From an uncultured Hyphomonas sp. (lineage in GTDB: Bacteria > Pseudomonadota > Alphaproteobacteria > Caulobacterales > Hyphomonadaceae), in NCBI RefSeq assembly GCF_963678875.1, contig NZ_OY787456.1:1426001-1490000 (forward strand): a DNA stretch of 64,000 nucleotides. The letters run 5' to 3'. Below the pieces are notes generated by a model. It was not told where the DNA came from. It ran no database searches and saw only the letters and a program-made list of their open reading frames with translations. Position 1 is the stretch's first letter. Each line of letters opens with the position of its first letter. The translations under genes were made by a program, and so were the position numbers. This document shows, one piece after another, positions 27,174 through 36,100 of the stretch.

Positions 27174-29900
27174 CTAGAAGCGGTACTTCACGGTCAGCTT
27201 GTAAGTACGCGGAAGGCCAGGCATGACCGCGACTTCCTTGTACACTTCAGCGGATGGCGTGAAGTAGCGTTCGTCCAGGATGTTGTCGACATTGGCCGAA
27301 ACGGTGACGTTCCCGATTTCGAGGAATGCCGCGCCATTTGCCAATGTGTAGGACGGCAGCACAATATCGTCCGGGAAGATGCCGCCCGTTTCCGAGACAT
27401 AGGTGGCGCCGAGCGTGGCACCGGCCTGGGCATCCATCCCGGCCATTTCGAACCGGTCGGACGTGTAGGTGCCGTAGAGGCTCGCCACATTGTCCGGGAT
27501 CGTCTTGATCGCGTAACCGTCGGCCAGCTCCGCAACATATCCGGCATTGTTGAACGCGAACGTCCCGCCATAGCCGAGCACATTGTCGACACCGAACTGG
27601 TCCGGACGAACCTGCAGGTATTCCCCTTTGCCGGCTCCGGGGGCGTCGACTTTCGTTTCCTGGTCAGTGAAAGACGCGGCAAAGGACAGATTGTCGGATG
27701 CCAGCCAGTGAACTTCCAGCTCGAAGCCCTTTGCCGTCGTGCCATCGACATTGCCGAGCATATCCGTCTGACGGCGGAACTGTTCGTAGTAGGCGAGGCC
27801 GCCGAACAGGTTTCCGTTCAGGACGGAGAACTTGGCCCCGGCTTCCTTGAGTTCGGAGGGGGAGATGAACAGGTTGGCGTTGATCGTCCCGGTGCTGAGG
27901 CCGCCGGTCTGGGTCGATTCCAGGGACCGGGAGTCGGCATAAGTGATATAAGGCGTGATGCCGTAGGGCGTCTCGTAACGAAGCGCGACCGACCAGCTTT
28001 GCGCGCCATCGGAATCTTCGACCAGTTCGTCCGCGATGCCGTAGACGGTTTCGCCGGTATTGATGGCTTCCGCTTCGTAATAGTCGTAACGCCAGCCGAG
28101 GAGCAGGGCGAGACGGTCGTAGAGTTTCATGTCCGAAACGGCGAAGGCGGAGCGCGACGACCATTCCATGTCGTAGCGGCTGTCCCAGAGCGGCGTGCCG
28201 TCCTCGTCAAACCGGATCGCCATGATGCGGTCATTGGCCTGGGCACCAACCGACAGGTCGCGGCGGTCGGACGCAATATAGCCAGACAGGAATGTCTCAT
28301 ACTGTTTTGCGTCATGATGCCGGTAGCCGATGCCGACGACATTGTCGGTCGTCAGGATGGTTCCGAAATCCTTCTTGAAGCCGTAGCTGGCCCGCAGTTC
28401 TTCGGCCTGCGCTTCGTAGTCGGCAGCAAAACCGAAGCTGTTGAAGCGCTGGTTTTCCATCTTGTCGACGAAGGCCTGGAACTTCAGGGTTCCGGTTTCG
28501 CCGATGGAGCGTTCCAGCCCAGCATAGGCCGTGAACGTGTTCGTGTCGTTGTAGTCGCCCTTGGCGGCCAGAATATTGCTGCCATCGAGCTTGGTGGTTC
28601 CGACGCCTTCGTCCAAGGCGAATTCCGGCAGCGGGGCGCCATAATATTCGGCGATCTGGCGGATGTTCGATGTGCCGTAATAGGCGCCGACAGCCGAATC
28701 GATTTCCTCATAGCTGAGGTAGCCGTCACCATCCGTATCCTGAATGTCGGTGTCCCAGCCCGTGATATAGGTGCCGTTATCGATCAGGTCCTGCGTGACG
28801 CGGTTCCATCCGGGCACCTGGATGCGGCCGGATTCCTCAAAGTACATGGCATTCAGCTCGACCGACCAGTCGTCATTGAGGTCGCCGACATAGGTACCTT
28901 GCAGGTTGGTGTGCTCGGGGTCGATGTTGTCGTAATAGGAACCGGAGTCCTCGCGCTCGCCAAAGATGGAGAAACCACCGCGGCCAGCCGGGATGTAAAG
29001 TTCTCCGGCGAGGACTTTCTTGTCATAGGATCCGTATGTGCCGGTCACTGACCCGCTGACCGTATCCACATAGTCGGTTTTCTCGCCGCGGGCGGTCTTC
29101 GGGATAAAGTTCAGCAGGCCGCCAACCTTACCCGGGCCGTAGATCGGGGAGGCCGGTCCGCGCAGGACCTCGACATAGGAGGCAGCGCTGAGATTGGACG
29201 AGTAGTTGCCGCGGTTCTCGATCCGCTTGAACCCCTGGAAGTAGGTGTCGGCGAGCGTACCGCGGACGTTGAGGTTCCCCGGAACGCCGAAGAAGCTGGC
29301 CGTAAACGTGCCCGGCACAGCCGACAGCAGGTCATCCACATCTTCCATGCCATAGCGGTCGATCGTGATCTCGCTCACACGGCTTGCAGCGCGCGGTGTT
29401 TCCAGCAGGGAAAGCGAGAGCCCGGTCAGGGAGTCGGTGGCGCCTTTCTGAAGCTGGTTCAGCGGGTCGAGGCGCGTGCCGGTGACGGTGACCGTGCCCA
29501 GCATGGCCACGTCAGATCCGTCGTCTCCGGCTGTGTCTTCAAGGCTTGCCGCGTCGCCGGACGAACCACGGGCCTCAGCCTTTGAGACAATGATCGCGCC
29601 CTGTTCGTCGATCGTGTAGGTCAGCTGGGTGCCCTGAAGAAGACGTGCCAGCGCCTCGACCGGCGTCATCGTCCCGGTCACGGTGCCGCTGCGGATGCCG
29701 CTGGTCAGCGCGCCCGGAACCACAATGACCGTTCCGGTCTGTGCCGCCAGATCGTTGATCGCCGTTTCAAGCGACTGCGATTGAATGCGGATTTCGGATG
29801 TCTCGAAGGTCGGCTCGTCTGCGAGTGCGGAACTCGAGATGATGAGTCCGGCGGCGGTGCAAAGCAGCATGTGCCGGAAATGAAATTTAGTCTTCACCAT
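27174..29900 (-). CDS. TonB-dependent transducer with STN signalling domain and EF-hand-like loop
   Basis: A 908-residue outer-membrane receptor. It has a Sec signal (MLLCTAAGLIISSSALA), then a secretin/TonB N-terminal domain at about 35-115 (SLETAINDLAAQTGTVIVVPG ending GAIIVSK) that talks to FecR. A TonB box/plug follows (GTVTVTGTRLDPLNQL; VEVLRGPASPIYGPGKVGG), then the barrel ending YKLTVKYRF. Residues 388-399 read DTDGDGYLSYEE, a canonical EF-hand calcium loop placed in the barrel half. With fecI and fecR upstream and phoD downstream, it likely senses and imports its own ligand. The ligand is unknown; ferric chelates or phosphate esters are both plausible. Confidence 0.92.
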   Translation of the reverse strand: MVKTKFHFRHMLLCTAAGLIISSSALADEPTFETSEIRIQSQSLETAINDLAAQTGTVIVVPGALTSGIRSGTVTGTMTPVEALARLLQGTQLTYTIDEQGAIIVSKAEARGSSGDAASLEDTAGDDGSDVAMLGTVTVTGTRLDPLNQLQKGATDSLTGLSLSLLETPRAASRVSEITIDRYGMEDVDDLLSAVPGTFTASFFGVPGNLNVRGTLADTYFQGFKRIENRGNYSSNLSAASYVEVLRGPASPIYGPGKVGGLLNFIPKTARGEKTDYVDTVSGSVTGTYGSYDKKVLAGELYIPAGRGGFSIFGEREDSGSYYDNIDPEHTNLQGTYVGDLNDDWSVELNAMYFEESGRIQVPGWNRVTQDLIDNGTYITGWDTDIQDTDGDGYLSYEEIDSAVGAYYGTSNIRQIAEYYGAPLPEFALDEGVGTTKLDGSNILAAKGDYNDTNTFTAYAGLERSIGETGTLKFQAFVDKMENQRFNSFGFAADYEAQAEELRASYGFKKDFGTILTTDNVVGIGYRHHDAKQYETFLSGYIASDRRDLSVGAQANDRIMAIRFDEDGTPLWDSRYDMEWSSRSAFAVSDMKLYDRLALLLGWRYDYYEAEAINTGETVYGIADELVEDSDGAQSWSVALRYETPYGITPYITYADSRSLESTQTGGLSTGTINANLFISPSELKEAGAKFSVLNGNLFGGLAYYEQFRRQTDMLGNVDGTTAKGFELEVHWLASDNLSFAASFTDQETKVDAPGAGKGEYLQVRPDQFGVDNVLGYGGTFAFNNAGYVAELADGYAIKTIPDNVASLYGTYTSDRFEMAGMDAQAGATLGATYVSETGGIFPDDIVLPSYTLANGAAFLEIGNVTVSANVDNILDERYFTPSAEVYKEVAVMPGLPRTYKLTVKYRF

Positions 29901-29982
29901 GATCTTCCTGCGTTAAACGGGCACCGGGAGTGGGGCACGCATGGCAGCCGGAATCCTTTGTCCAGCTGCTCCATACCCCTCC

Positions 29983-30007
29983 GACGTGCCACCCTCATCC
30001 GCGTTTC
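29983..30007 (-). promoter_or_regulatory. Candidate ECF (FecI-type) promoter for the TonB transducer
   Basis: On the minus strand GAAAC (30007-30003) is followed after exactly 16 bases by CGTC (29986-29983), the spacing typical of ECF sigma promoters, ending 83 bases before the receptor start. It lies in the short gap after fecR, where FecI-dependent promoters are usually found. Short motifs of this kind arise by chance, so support is moderate. Confidence 0.4.
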
Positions 30008-30036
30008 AGGAAATTGAGGGATTTCACGAAACCTTA

Positions 30037-31119
30037 TTATTTCCCGTCAGGCGCATGGATCAGAACCAGCGCCCCAGTGTCCGTTTCCATGACCGACAGG
30101 CCCAGACTGCGGGCAATTCCGGAAATGGCCGTCTCCACCTGGTCGGTCCGGAAGGAGGCAGAAACAATCAGACCAGACACATCTTTCTCTCCGAGGTAGA
30201 TGCCGCCCGGATAGTACTGGTTCGTTTCTGCAATCAGGTCCTTGAGAGGGACATTCACAAAGCTGAGTCTGCCGCTCCGCCATTTCGCTGACTGGGTGAG
30301 GTCGAAGGTCGATGTCTCGACCTGGCCGCGCCGGACCACGGCGCGTTCTCCGACAGACAGCTGGACCGTTCCGCCGCCATTCGCCGCCGCAACCCTGACC
30401 GAGCCTTCCGTCACGCTGACGTCTTCATGGTCCGGCTTGGTGTTGATTTCGAACCTTGTGCCCAGAACCGTCACGGAAAGTTGGCTGGACCTGACCGTGA
30501 AGGGCTTCTGCGGATCCTTGCTGACGTCGAAGAACCCGTCGCCCTTGCGCAGCTCCACAATCCTCTCCTGCTCCATTTGAACGACCGCCAGCGTGGAGTG
30601 TCCGGCCAATGTGACTTCCGACCCGTCTTCCAGTTCAAACGTCCGGATCTCGCCAATGGCCGTTTCAAAAAGGGTTTCCGCCAGCACGGGTTGTGGCGCG
30701 GGCATCTGGTGGCTGGCGGGGGATTGGTTCAGCAGCACGGCGGCCAGCGCGGCCGCCGCGGCGATCAGGCCGCCGGCAATCGGCAGAACGGGTCTGCGCC
30801 CGCGCGCCCGCTGCGTGGGAAGCCCGCCTGCGTTCAGCGCCTCGCGGTTGAGTGTTTCGCTCCAGTCCAGTTCGCCCCACAATTTCACGACTGAGTCATA
30901 GGCGCGTTTGTGGGTGCCGGACTGGTGGAGCCAGGTATCAAAATCGACGCGTTGGATTTCGGTCATCTCACCGCTCTGGTGAAGCATGAACCACTTCCGC
31001 GCCTGGTCTTCGCATGACGTAAGAATGGCTATTCGTCCCCCAGACCGTTCTTGTTGAGGTATTCGGAAAGCTCTCCGAGGGAGGTTTGAATGCTGCGGCT
31101 GATATGTGCAGGCGACCAC
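30037..31119 (-). CDS. fecR: FecR-family anti-sigma/sigma-regulator protein
   Basis: An inner-membrane regulator that relays receptor occupancy to the ECF sigma factor. The DUF4880 N-terminal domain reads CEDQARKWFMLHQSGEMTE (31014 downward). A single TM helix follows (LPIAGGLIAAAAALAAVLL), then the periplasmic FecR domain (ALFETAIGEIRTFELEDGS; TVLGTRFEI) and a C-terminal STN-like domain. The coordinates give the longest frame. Its first 30 or so residues overlap the sigma gene and are not family-like. No ATG, GTG or TTG lies at the expected start; an ATT at 31026, just after the sigma stop, is the best-placed start, and ATG at 30987 would truncate the DUF4880 domain. Confidence 0.82.
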   Translation of the reverse strand: MVACTYQPQHSNLPRRAFRIPQQERSGGRIAILTSCEDQARKWFMLHQSGEMTEIQRVDFDTWLHQSGTHKRAYDSVVKLWGELDWSETLNREALNAGGLPTQRARGRRPVLPIAGGLIAAAAALAAVLLNQSPASHQMPAPQPVLAETLFETAIGEIRTFELEDGSEVTLAGHSTLAVVQMEQERIVELRKGDGFFDVSKDPQKPFTVRSSQLSVTVLGTRFEINTKPDHEDVSVTEGSVRVAAANGGGTVQLSVGERAVVRRGQVETSTFDLTQSAKWRSGRLSFVNVPLKDLIAETNQYYPGGIYLGEKDVSGLIVSASFRTDQVETAISGIARSLGLSVMETDTGALVLIHAPDGK

Positions 31120-31658
31120 CCTGTACGCGCAGCGATCTCTGCATAGGACAGGTTTTCGATCCGGCTCAGTACCAGCAATTGCCGGGCTTCCGCATCCAGC
31201 CGGCCGATCGCCTTTTCAAGCATCCGATAGCGCTCGCGATGCAGCACCGCAGATTCCGGTGAGACCTGTTCATGGGCGGTGAAGGCTTCTGAATCCACAA
31301 CCTCCTGTGACCGGTACCGCGCGCGCACTTTCATCTTGCGCAGCTCGTCAAGCATCAGGTTGCGGGCAAGGGCGTAGAGGAATGCGCGCACATCCCGCAC
31401 GGTCTCGGCGCGGTCGATTTCCAGGAATTTGAGGATGGCGCTCTGAATGGCATCGTCCGGATCGGGCGGGGGCGCTCCGAAGCGTTTCTCCAGTGCGGTC
31501 TTCAGCGCCTGTCCATGCTCCAGCAGGTATGTCCGCAATGCCGGGGGAAGCACCCTGCGGGCCGGCCCGGTCCCGATACTCTTGACCAGAGCGAGGTCCC
31601 GTTTCGGCTTTTCACCGGGGCGCCTGCCCTTGGCCAGCAAAACCTGATTGGTACTCAT
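31029..31658 (-). CDS. fecI: ECF RNA polymerase sigma factor, FecI-like
   Basis: A 209-residue sigma-70 family factor. Region 2 includes DPDDAIQSAILKFLE and VRDVRAFLYALARNLMLDEL; region 4 includes GRLDAEARQLLVLSRIENLS with the helix-turn-helix YAEIAARTGWSPAHISRSIQ. The frame is open upstream to 31829, but the ATG at 31658 (MSTNQVLL) gives the usual length. The longer version adds arginine-rich sequence unlike the family. It heads the fecI-fecR-receptor-phoD unit and should drive the receptor promoter proposed at 29983-30007. Confidence 0.87.
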   Translation of the reverse strand: MSTNQVLLAKGRRPGEKPKRDLALVKSIGTGPARRVLPPALRTYLLEHGQALKTALEKRFGAPPPDPDDAIQSAILKFLEIDRAETVRDVRAFLYALARNLMLDELRKMKVRARYRSQEVVDSEAFTAHEQVSPESAVLHRERYRMLEKAIGRLDAEARQLLVLSRIENLSYAEIAARTGWSPAHISRSIQTSLGELSEYLNKNGLGDE

Positions 31659-31913
31659 CAGCTTCCCGCACGCAATTCCGGAAGGTGGATCATCCACCCG
31701 CGCGAGGGCACGCTTAGTTGCCGCCCGTGACAGAATTGCGAAGGCATGTGCGATGCCTGTTGGCGAGCTGTGGCGGGACATCCGGCGGCAAGCGAGGCGC
31801 GCCTTTGATGGTGCCGGCAAAGATAACACTATACAACTAGAATAATCGATATTAGCCTTGTTAGCGACTGGGCGAAGACTCAGCGGACAAATGCCTTTGG
31901 GAGGAATACGGAA

Positions 31914-34487
31914 ATGAAAAGGGTCAACTTGCTGGTGGCCGCCAGCATGATCGCGCTTGGCTGGAGCGCGCCTGCGATGGCGCAGGAGGAGGCAGGCGAA
32001 GCGGGTCAGGACCGGGTCCGGAAGCTGGACGAGATCACGGTCACCGCCGTCAAGCGGGAGCAGAGCCTGAACGAGGTGCCGGTGTCGGTAACGGCGTACA
32101 CGGCGGATGTCCGCCAGGAGCTCGCGATCGAGAACCTGTCCGATTTTGCGCGCTTCACGCCCAGCCTTTCTTTCTCTGCCGGGGACGACCGCGTCTTCGT
32201 TCGCGGGATCGGGCGCCAGACGAACACCAATGGTTCGGACCCCGGCATCGCGACCTATTCAGACGGCATCTACGACTCCTCCACCTCGGCGGTCGCGAAG
32301 AGCGATTTCTTTGTCGAGCGGGTGGAAGTGCTGCGTGGCCCGCAAGGCACGCTGTACGGCCGCAACTCGATTGGCGGCGCCATCAATGTCATCTCCAAAC
32401 GTCCGGAACATGAGCTGGCGCGCGACATCCGCTTCACGGTCGGCAATTTCGGGACAACCTCTGTCGAGGCCAGCGTTTCAGGACCGCTCAGCGATCGTGT
32501 GCGCGCGAAGCTGGCCGGGTCCTATGAGAACCAGGACGATGGCTATTTCGACAATGTGGCCGGCGGGCCAAGCGAGGCCGGCGCCAATGAGACCACCTAT
32601 CTTGAATTCCAGCTCGATGCCGATGTGACGGATGCGCTGTCTGTCTGGTTCAAGGCGGACACCAACAACAGCACGATGCGGAACCGGACCACCAATCTCG
32701 GCTCTGCCTACGACCTGTTCCCGTTCCCGACCGGCTATCTCACGCCGGGGGCGGCATTTGGCTATCTCGTTCCGGGCTTTACGCAGGAAGGCAACGCGAC
32801 GTCGAACCCCGGCGTCAACGATATCCGCAAGTTCAGCGTCAACACGCCGACGGAGTCGGAACTCGATGATGCCTATGGTCTCGCCACAGTGGCGACGTGG
32901 AGCCTGCCGACGATCGACATCAAATATATGGGCGGCTACCGCACCTACAAATACGACTCGTTCCGTGACGATGACGGGACAAGCATCACGTCCTACACAT
33001 TCCCGCTTGATGCGGCGAACCCGCTGGCCGGGGAAGTGCTGACCAGTGGGCCGAACTGCCAGTGGCTGATCGAGAATCTCGGCCCGGTGTGCAGCGCGGC
33101 GACGATCTACCCGTCGCGGACGTTCGGCTACATCGAGGACCGTTCCTTCTGGAGCCACGAGGTGACCGCCCAGTCGACGGGCAATGATGACCTGTGGTGG
33201 ATCGTGGGTGCGTACGCCTATCAGGAAGACTTCCAGCAGGAATCCCACTTCGGCAATGCCGACCAGCCGCAGATCCTGGCGCCACTTCTGGCCGCACCAA
33301 ACCCCGATGGCGACTATGTCACCGCGCTGTCCGACATCACCACGGAGTCTTATGCCGTGTTCGGACAGGTGGACTACAGCCTGACCGACACCGTTCGGCT
33401 GACCGGTGGCCTGCGTTACTCCATGGATGAGAAGCATGGCTCCGAATCCCTCCGCGTGATCGGCTATGGCATCGTGCCGGGATTCACCCTCGGCGGCTCC
33501 GGTGCCTTCGCGCCTGCGCTGGACCTGACGGCGTCTTCGGTTTCCTACGCATCTGCCGCTGGTGTCGACAGCGCCGTCACCATCGACCCCGCGACGGGCC
33601 TTGCCAGCCGGAAGCTTGCCAATGCGTGGAATGCCCTGACCGGTACGGCGGGCATCCAGTGGCAGCCGGACGATCAGACCAACTACTTCTTCCGCTACAG
33701 CCGGGGCTACAAGTCGGGCGGCTTCAATGCCGGCGGCATCAGCCAGTTCCCGCAGACGGATGAGGAGCTTCTGGACGCCTACGAACTGGGCCTCAAGAAA
33801 GGGTTCGGCAGCACGCTGCAGCTGAACGCGACGGCTTATCTCTATTCCTATGACGGCCTGCAGGTGCCGCTGGATGTGGTGGAAAATGGCATCACGCTGA
33901 CACGGTTCTTCAACATCGAGGATTCCGAAGCCCTCGGGCTGGAGCTGGAGGCTCACTGGACTCCGACGGATCGTATCCGCGTGCTGATGAGCTATGCCTA
34001 CAACGACTCCGAAGTGAAGGATGCCTGTTGCTTCATCGATGTGGCGGACCCGCTCGGCCTGCAGCCCGGCGCTCAGCCGGTGGGCGGCATCGACATCAAT
34101 GGCAACCAGCCGCAAAGCCTGAAGGGCGAGATGCTGCCGCGGACCGTTCCCAACAAGTTCGGCCTGAACACCAGCTATGATATCCCGCTCGGCGAGCGGG
34201 GGGACCTGACCCTGTCGGCCAATTATTCGTGGCAGGACGAAACCTATCACGGCATCTTCAATCGCGACTACACGCAGACGCCTTCGACCGATCAGGTCGA
34301 CCTGGTCGGCGTCTGGACCAGCCAGTCGGATACGTTCCGCGTGGTCGGCTATGTGAAGAACCTGTTCGACGAGCAGGGCTTTGACGGGGCGACCGGTGCG
34401 CTCAGCGTGCTGCCGGCCGGTATCGCGAAAACCTACTACCTCACCGCGCCGCGAACCTATGGCGTGCAGCTCCAGATGCACTTCTAG
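31914..34487 (+). CDS. TonB-dependent receptor of the fucoside locus
   Basis: An 857-residue outer-membrane transporter with Sec signal (NLLVAASMIALGWSAPAMAQ), a TonB-box/plug segment (KLDEITVTAVKREQSLNEVP; VEVLRGPQGTLYGRNSIGGA) and a barrel ending GVQLQMHF. No STN domain is present, so it is a pure importer. It starts 8-9 bases after GGGAGG. Followed after 8 bases by a GPH-type sugar permease and then by fucose catabolic genes, it most likely imports fucose-containing oligosaccharides into the periplasm. The ligand is inferred from neighbours only. Confidence 0.92.
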   Translation: MKRVNLLVAASMIALGWSAPAMAQEEAGEAGQDRVRKLDEITVTAVKREQSLNEVPVSVTAYTADVRQELAIENLSDFARFTPSLSFSAGDDRVFVRGIGRQTNTNGSDPGIATYSDGIYDSSTSAVAKSDFFVERVEVLRGPQGTLYGRNSIGGAINVISKRPEHELARDIRFTVGNFGTTSVEASVSGPLSDRVRAKLAGSYENQDDGYFDNVAGGPSEAGANETTYLEFQLDADVTDALSVWFKADTNNSTMRNRTTNLGSAYDLFPFPTGYLTPGAAFGYLVPGFTQEGNATSNPGVNDIRKFSVNTPTESELDDAYGLATVATWSLPTIDIKYMGGYRTYKYDSFRDDDGTSITSYTFPLDAANPLAGEVLTSGPNCQWLIENLGPVCSAATIYPSRTFGYIEDRSFWSHEVTAQSTGNDDLWWIVGAYAYQEDFQQESHFGNADQPQILAPLLAAPNPDGDYVTALSDITTESYAVFGQVDYSLTDTVRLTGGLRYSMDEKHGSESLRVIGYGIVPGFTLGGSGAFAPALDLTASSVSYASAAGVDSAVTIDPATGLASRKLANAWNALTGTAGIQWQPDDQTNYFFRYSRGYKSGGFNAGGISQFPQTDEELLDAYELGLKKGFGSTLQLNATAYLYSYDGLQVPLDVVENGITLTRFFNIEDSEALGLELEAHWTPTDRIRVLMSYAYNDSEVKDACCFIDVADPLGLQPGAQPVGGIDINGNQPQSLKGEMLPRTVPNKFGLNTSYDIPLGERGDLTLSANYSWQDETYHGIFNRDYTQTPSTDQVDLVGVWTSQSDTFRVVGYVKNLFDEQGFDGATGALSVLPAGIAKTYYLTAPRTYGVQLQMHF

Positions 34488-34495
34488 GGGCGTTT

Positions 34496-35965
34496 ATGGG
34501 GCAGGGAGAAGGTGTCAGCACGAAACAGGTCCCGTGGACCACGAAACTGGTCTACGGGGTCGGAACCGTCGCGTTCGGAATCAAGGACAACGGCTTCAAC
34601 GCCCTGCTGATGATTTACTACAACCAGGTCGTGGGCTTGCCCGCGGCCTGGGTTGGCATGGCGATCATGCTGGCCATGGTCGCCGACGCGGTGCTCGATC
34701 CGGTCATCGGGCAATGGTCTGACACGCTGCGCAGCAAATGGGGGCGCCGCCACCCATTCATGTATGCGTCGGTGCTTCCCGTCGGGATTTTCTACTTCCT
34801 GCTCTGGCTGCCGCCAGCGGGGGCATCGGACACGGCCTTGTTCGTCTACCTTCTCCTGGTGGCGAGTGCGACGCGGATCATGATCGGGGTCTATGAAATT
34901 CCGTCTACGGCCCTGTTGGCGGAATTCACGCAGGACTATGACGAGCGCACGGAGCTTGTCTCCTTCCGCTTCTTCTTCGGCGTGGTCGGCGGCATCCTGA
35001 TGAGCGTCTTCGTATTCGCCGTCATTTTTTCCGACGTGCCGACAGACCCCGGCGGCCTGCTCGATGCTTCGGGCTATGCCCGGTATGCCTGGATTGCGGC
35101 GCCGCTGATGGCGACGGCGATCTTCATTTCCAGTATCGGCACACACCGGCGGATTGCGGGGCTGGTGCTGCCTCCGCCGCCGCCGCGGCAAAGCCTGTGG
35201 AAAACCATCGGGGACATGGCCGAAACCCTGTTTCACCGGGTCAATGCGCCGATCCTGATCGGCAGTATCTTCGGGTCTATGGCAGGCGGCCTGAATGCCG
35301 CGCTCCTGATCTATATGCAAACCTATTTCTGGCAGCTCTCGTCAGACCAGATCGCCATACTCACATCCAGCGGGCTGCTGGGCGTGGTCCTTGCGTTTGT
35401 GATCGTCCTGCCTCTGTCGAAATGGTTCGGGAAGAAATGGACGACGCTGGCGCTTTATTCCCTGATGCTTGTTGCGATCGTCATGCCGATCGGCCTGCGG
35501 CTGGTTGGCCTGTTTCCCCCGAACGGGCATCCGGCGCTGCTTGGCCTGCTGTTCGCCTTCTTCGCGGTCGTGTCGATGTCGGTGGTGGCGGCAGCGATCC
35601 TCACCGTGTCGATGGTGGCGGACGTGACCGAGCAGATCCTGCTCTCGACCGGGCGCCAGTCGGAAGGACTGATCTTTTCAGCCACGTCTTTCGTCAACAA
35701 GACCGTGTCCGGCATGGGCATCCTGTTTTCCGGTCTGGTGCTGACACTGGTGGGCTTTCCACAGGAGGCGAAACCGGGGCTGGTCGACATGGTGACAGTG
35801 GACCATCTCGCCATTGTCTTTGCGGTCGCGACGCTGGGATTTACGTCCATCGCGCTGATCTGCATGAGTTTCTATCCCGTATCCCGGGAAAGCCATTTAA
35901 ATACAGTCGCGGCTCTTGCGCAGAAGCAGGCCTCCGGATCAAACGAGCGGGAGGGCGCGGTATGA
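34496..35965 (+). CDS. MFS/GPH-family sugar:cation symporter
   Basis: A 489-residue inner-membrane permease with about 12 hydrophobic helices, related to MelB-type glycoside-pentoside-hexuronide carriers. It shows YGVGTVAFGIKDNGFNALLM at the N terminus and the GPH hallmark VADAVLDPVIGQWSD-LRSKWGRRHPFMY after TM2-3. The acidic residue in DAVLDP aligns with the cation-binding aspartates of MelB. Eight bases after the TonB receptor, it would carry fucosides or fucose from periplasm to cytoplasm, which fits the absence of signal peptides on both fucosidases. Confidence 0.9.
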   Translation: MGQGEGVSTKQVPWTTKLVYGVGTVAFGIKDNGFNALLMIYYNQVVGLPAAWVGMAIMLAMVADAVLDPVIGQWSDTLRSKWGRRHPFMYASVLPVGIFYFLLWLPPAGASDTALFVYLLLVASATRIMIGVYEIPSTALLAEFTQDYDERTELVSFRFFFGVVGGILMSVFVFAVIFSDVPTDPGGLLDASGYARYAWIAAPLMATAIFISSIGTHRRIAGLVLPPPPPRQSLWKTIGDMAETLFHRVNAPILIGSIFGSMAGGLNAALLIYMQTYFWQLSSDQIAILTSSGLLGVVLAFVIVLPLSKWFGKKWTTLALYSLMLVAIVMPIGLRLVGLFPPNGHPALLGLLFAFFAVVSMSVVAAAILTVSMVADVTEQILLSTGRQSEGLIFSATSFVNKTVSGMGILFSGLVLTLVGFPQEAKPGLVDMVTVDHLAIVFAVATLGFTSIALICMSFYPVSRESHLNTVAALAQKQASGSNEREGAV

Positions 35966-36099
35966 TGAGCAAATGCAAATCGTTCGCAGGGGGATGGAAT
36001 GAGCAGGTGGAACAGGCTGCCGGGTTTTGCGCCGGCCTGTCGCTCCCTGGCGTCAGTATTGCTAGAATGTCCGGTGGCGGGCGAGGTGAAGTGAGGTAG
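35962..36099 (+). CDS. Possible 45-residue coupled small ORF
   Basis: An ATG overlapping the permease stop (ATGA) opens a 45-codon frame ending 1 base before the TetR start. The peptide is glycine-rich with two cysteines near the start and middle (MMSKCKSF, AAGFCAGLSL) and has no recognised family. The tight junctions at both ends suggest translational coupling, but a chance open frame in GC-rich DNA is at least as likely. Confidence 0.2.
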   Translation: MMSKCKSFAGGWNEQVEQAAGFCAGLSLPGVSIARMSGGGRGEVR

Positions 36100-36100
36100 G

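Noticed and set aside
26892..29051. 719-codon plus-strand open frame
   Set aside because: Antisense shadow of the TonB transducer and phoD genes, caused by high GC content.
32478..34481. 667-codon minus-strand open frame
   Set aside because: Antisense to the TonB receptor at 31914, which has a signal peptide, plug and barrel end.
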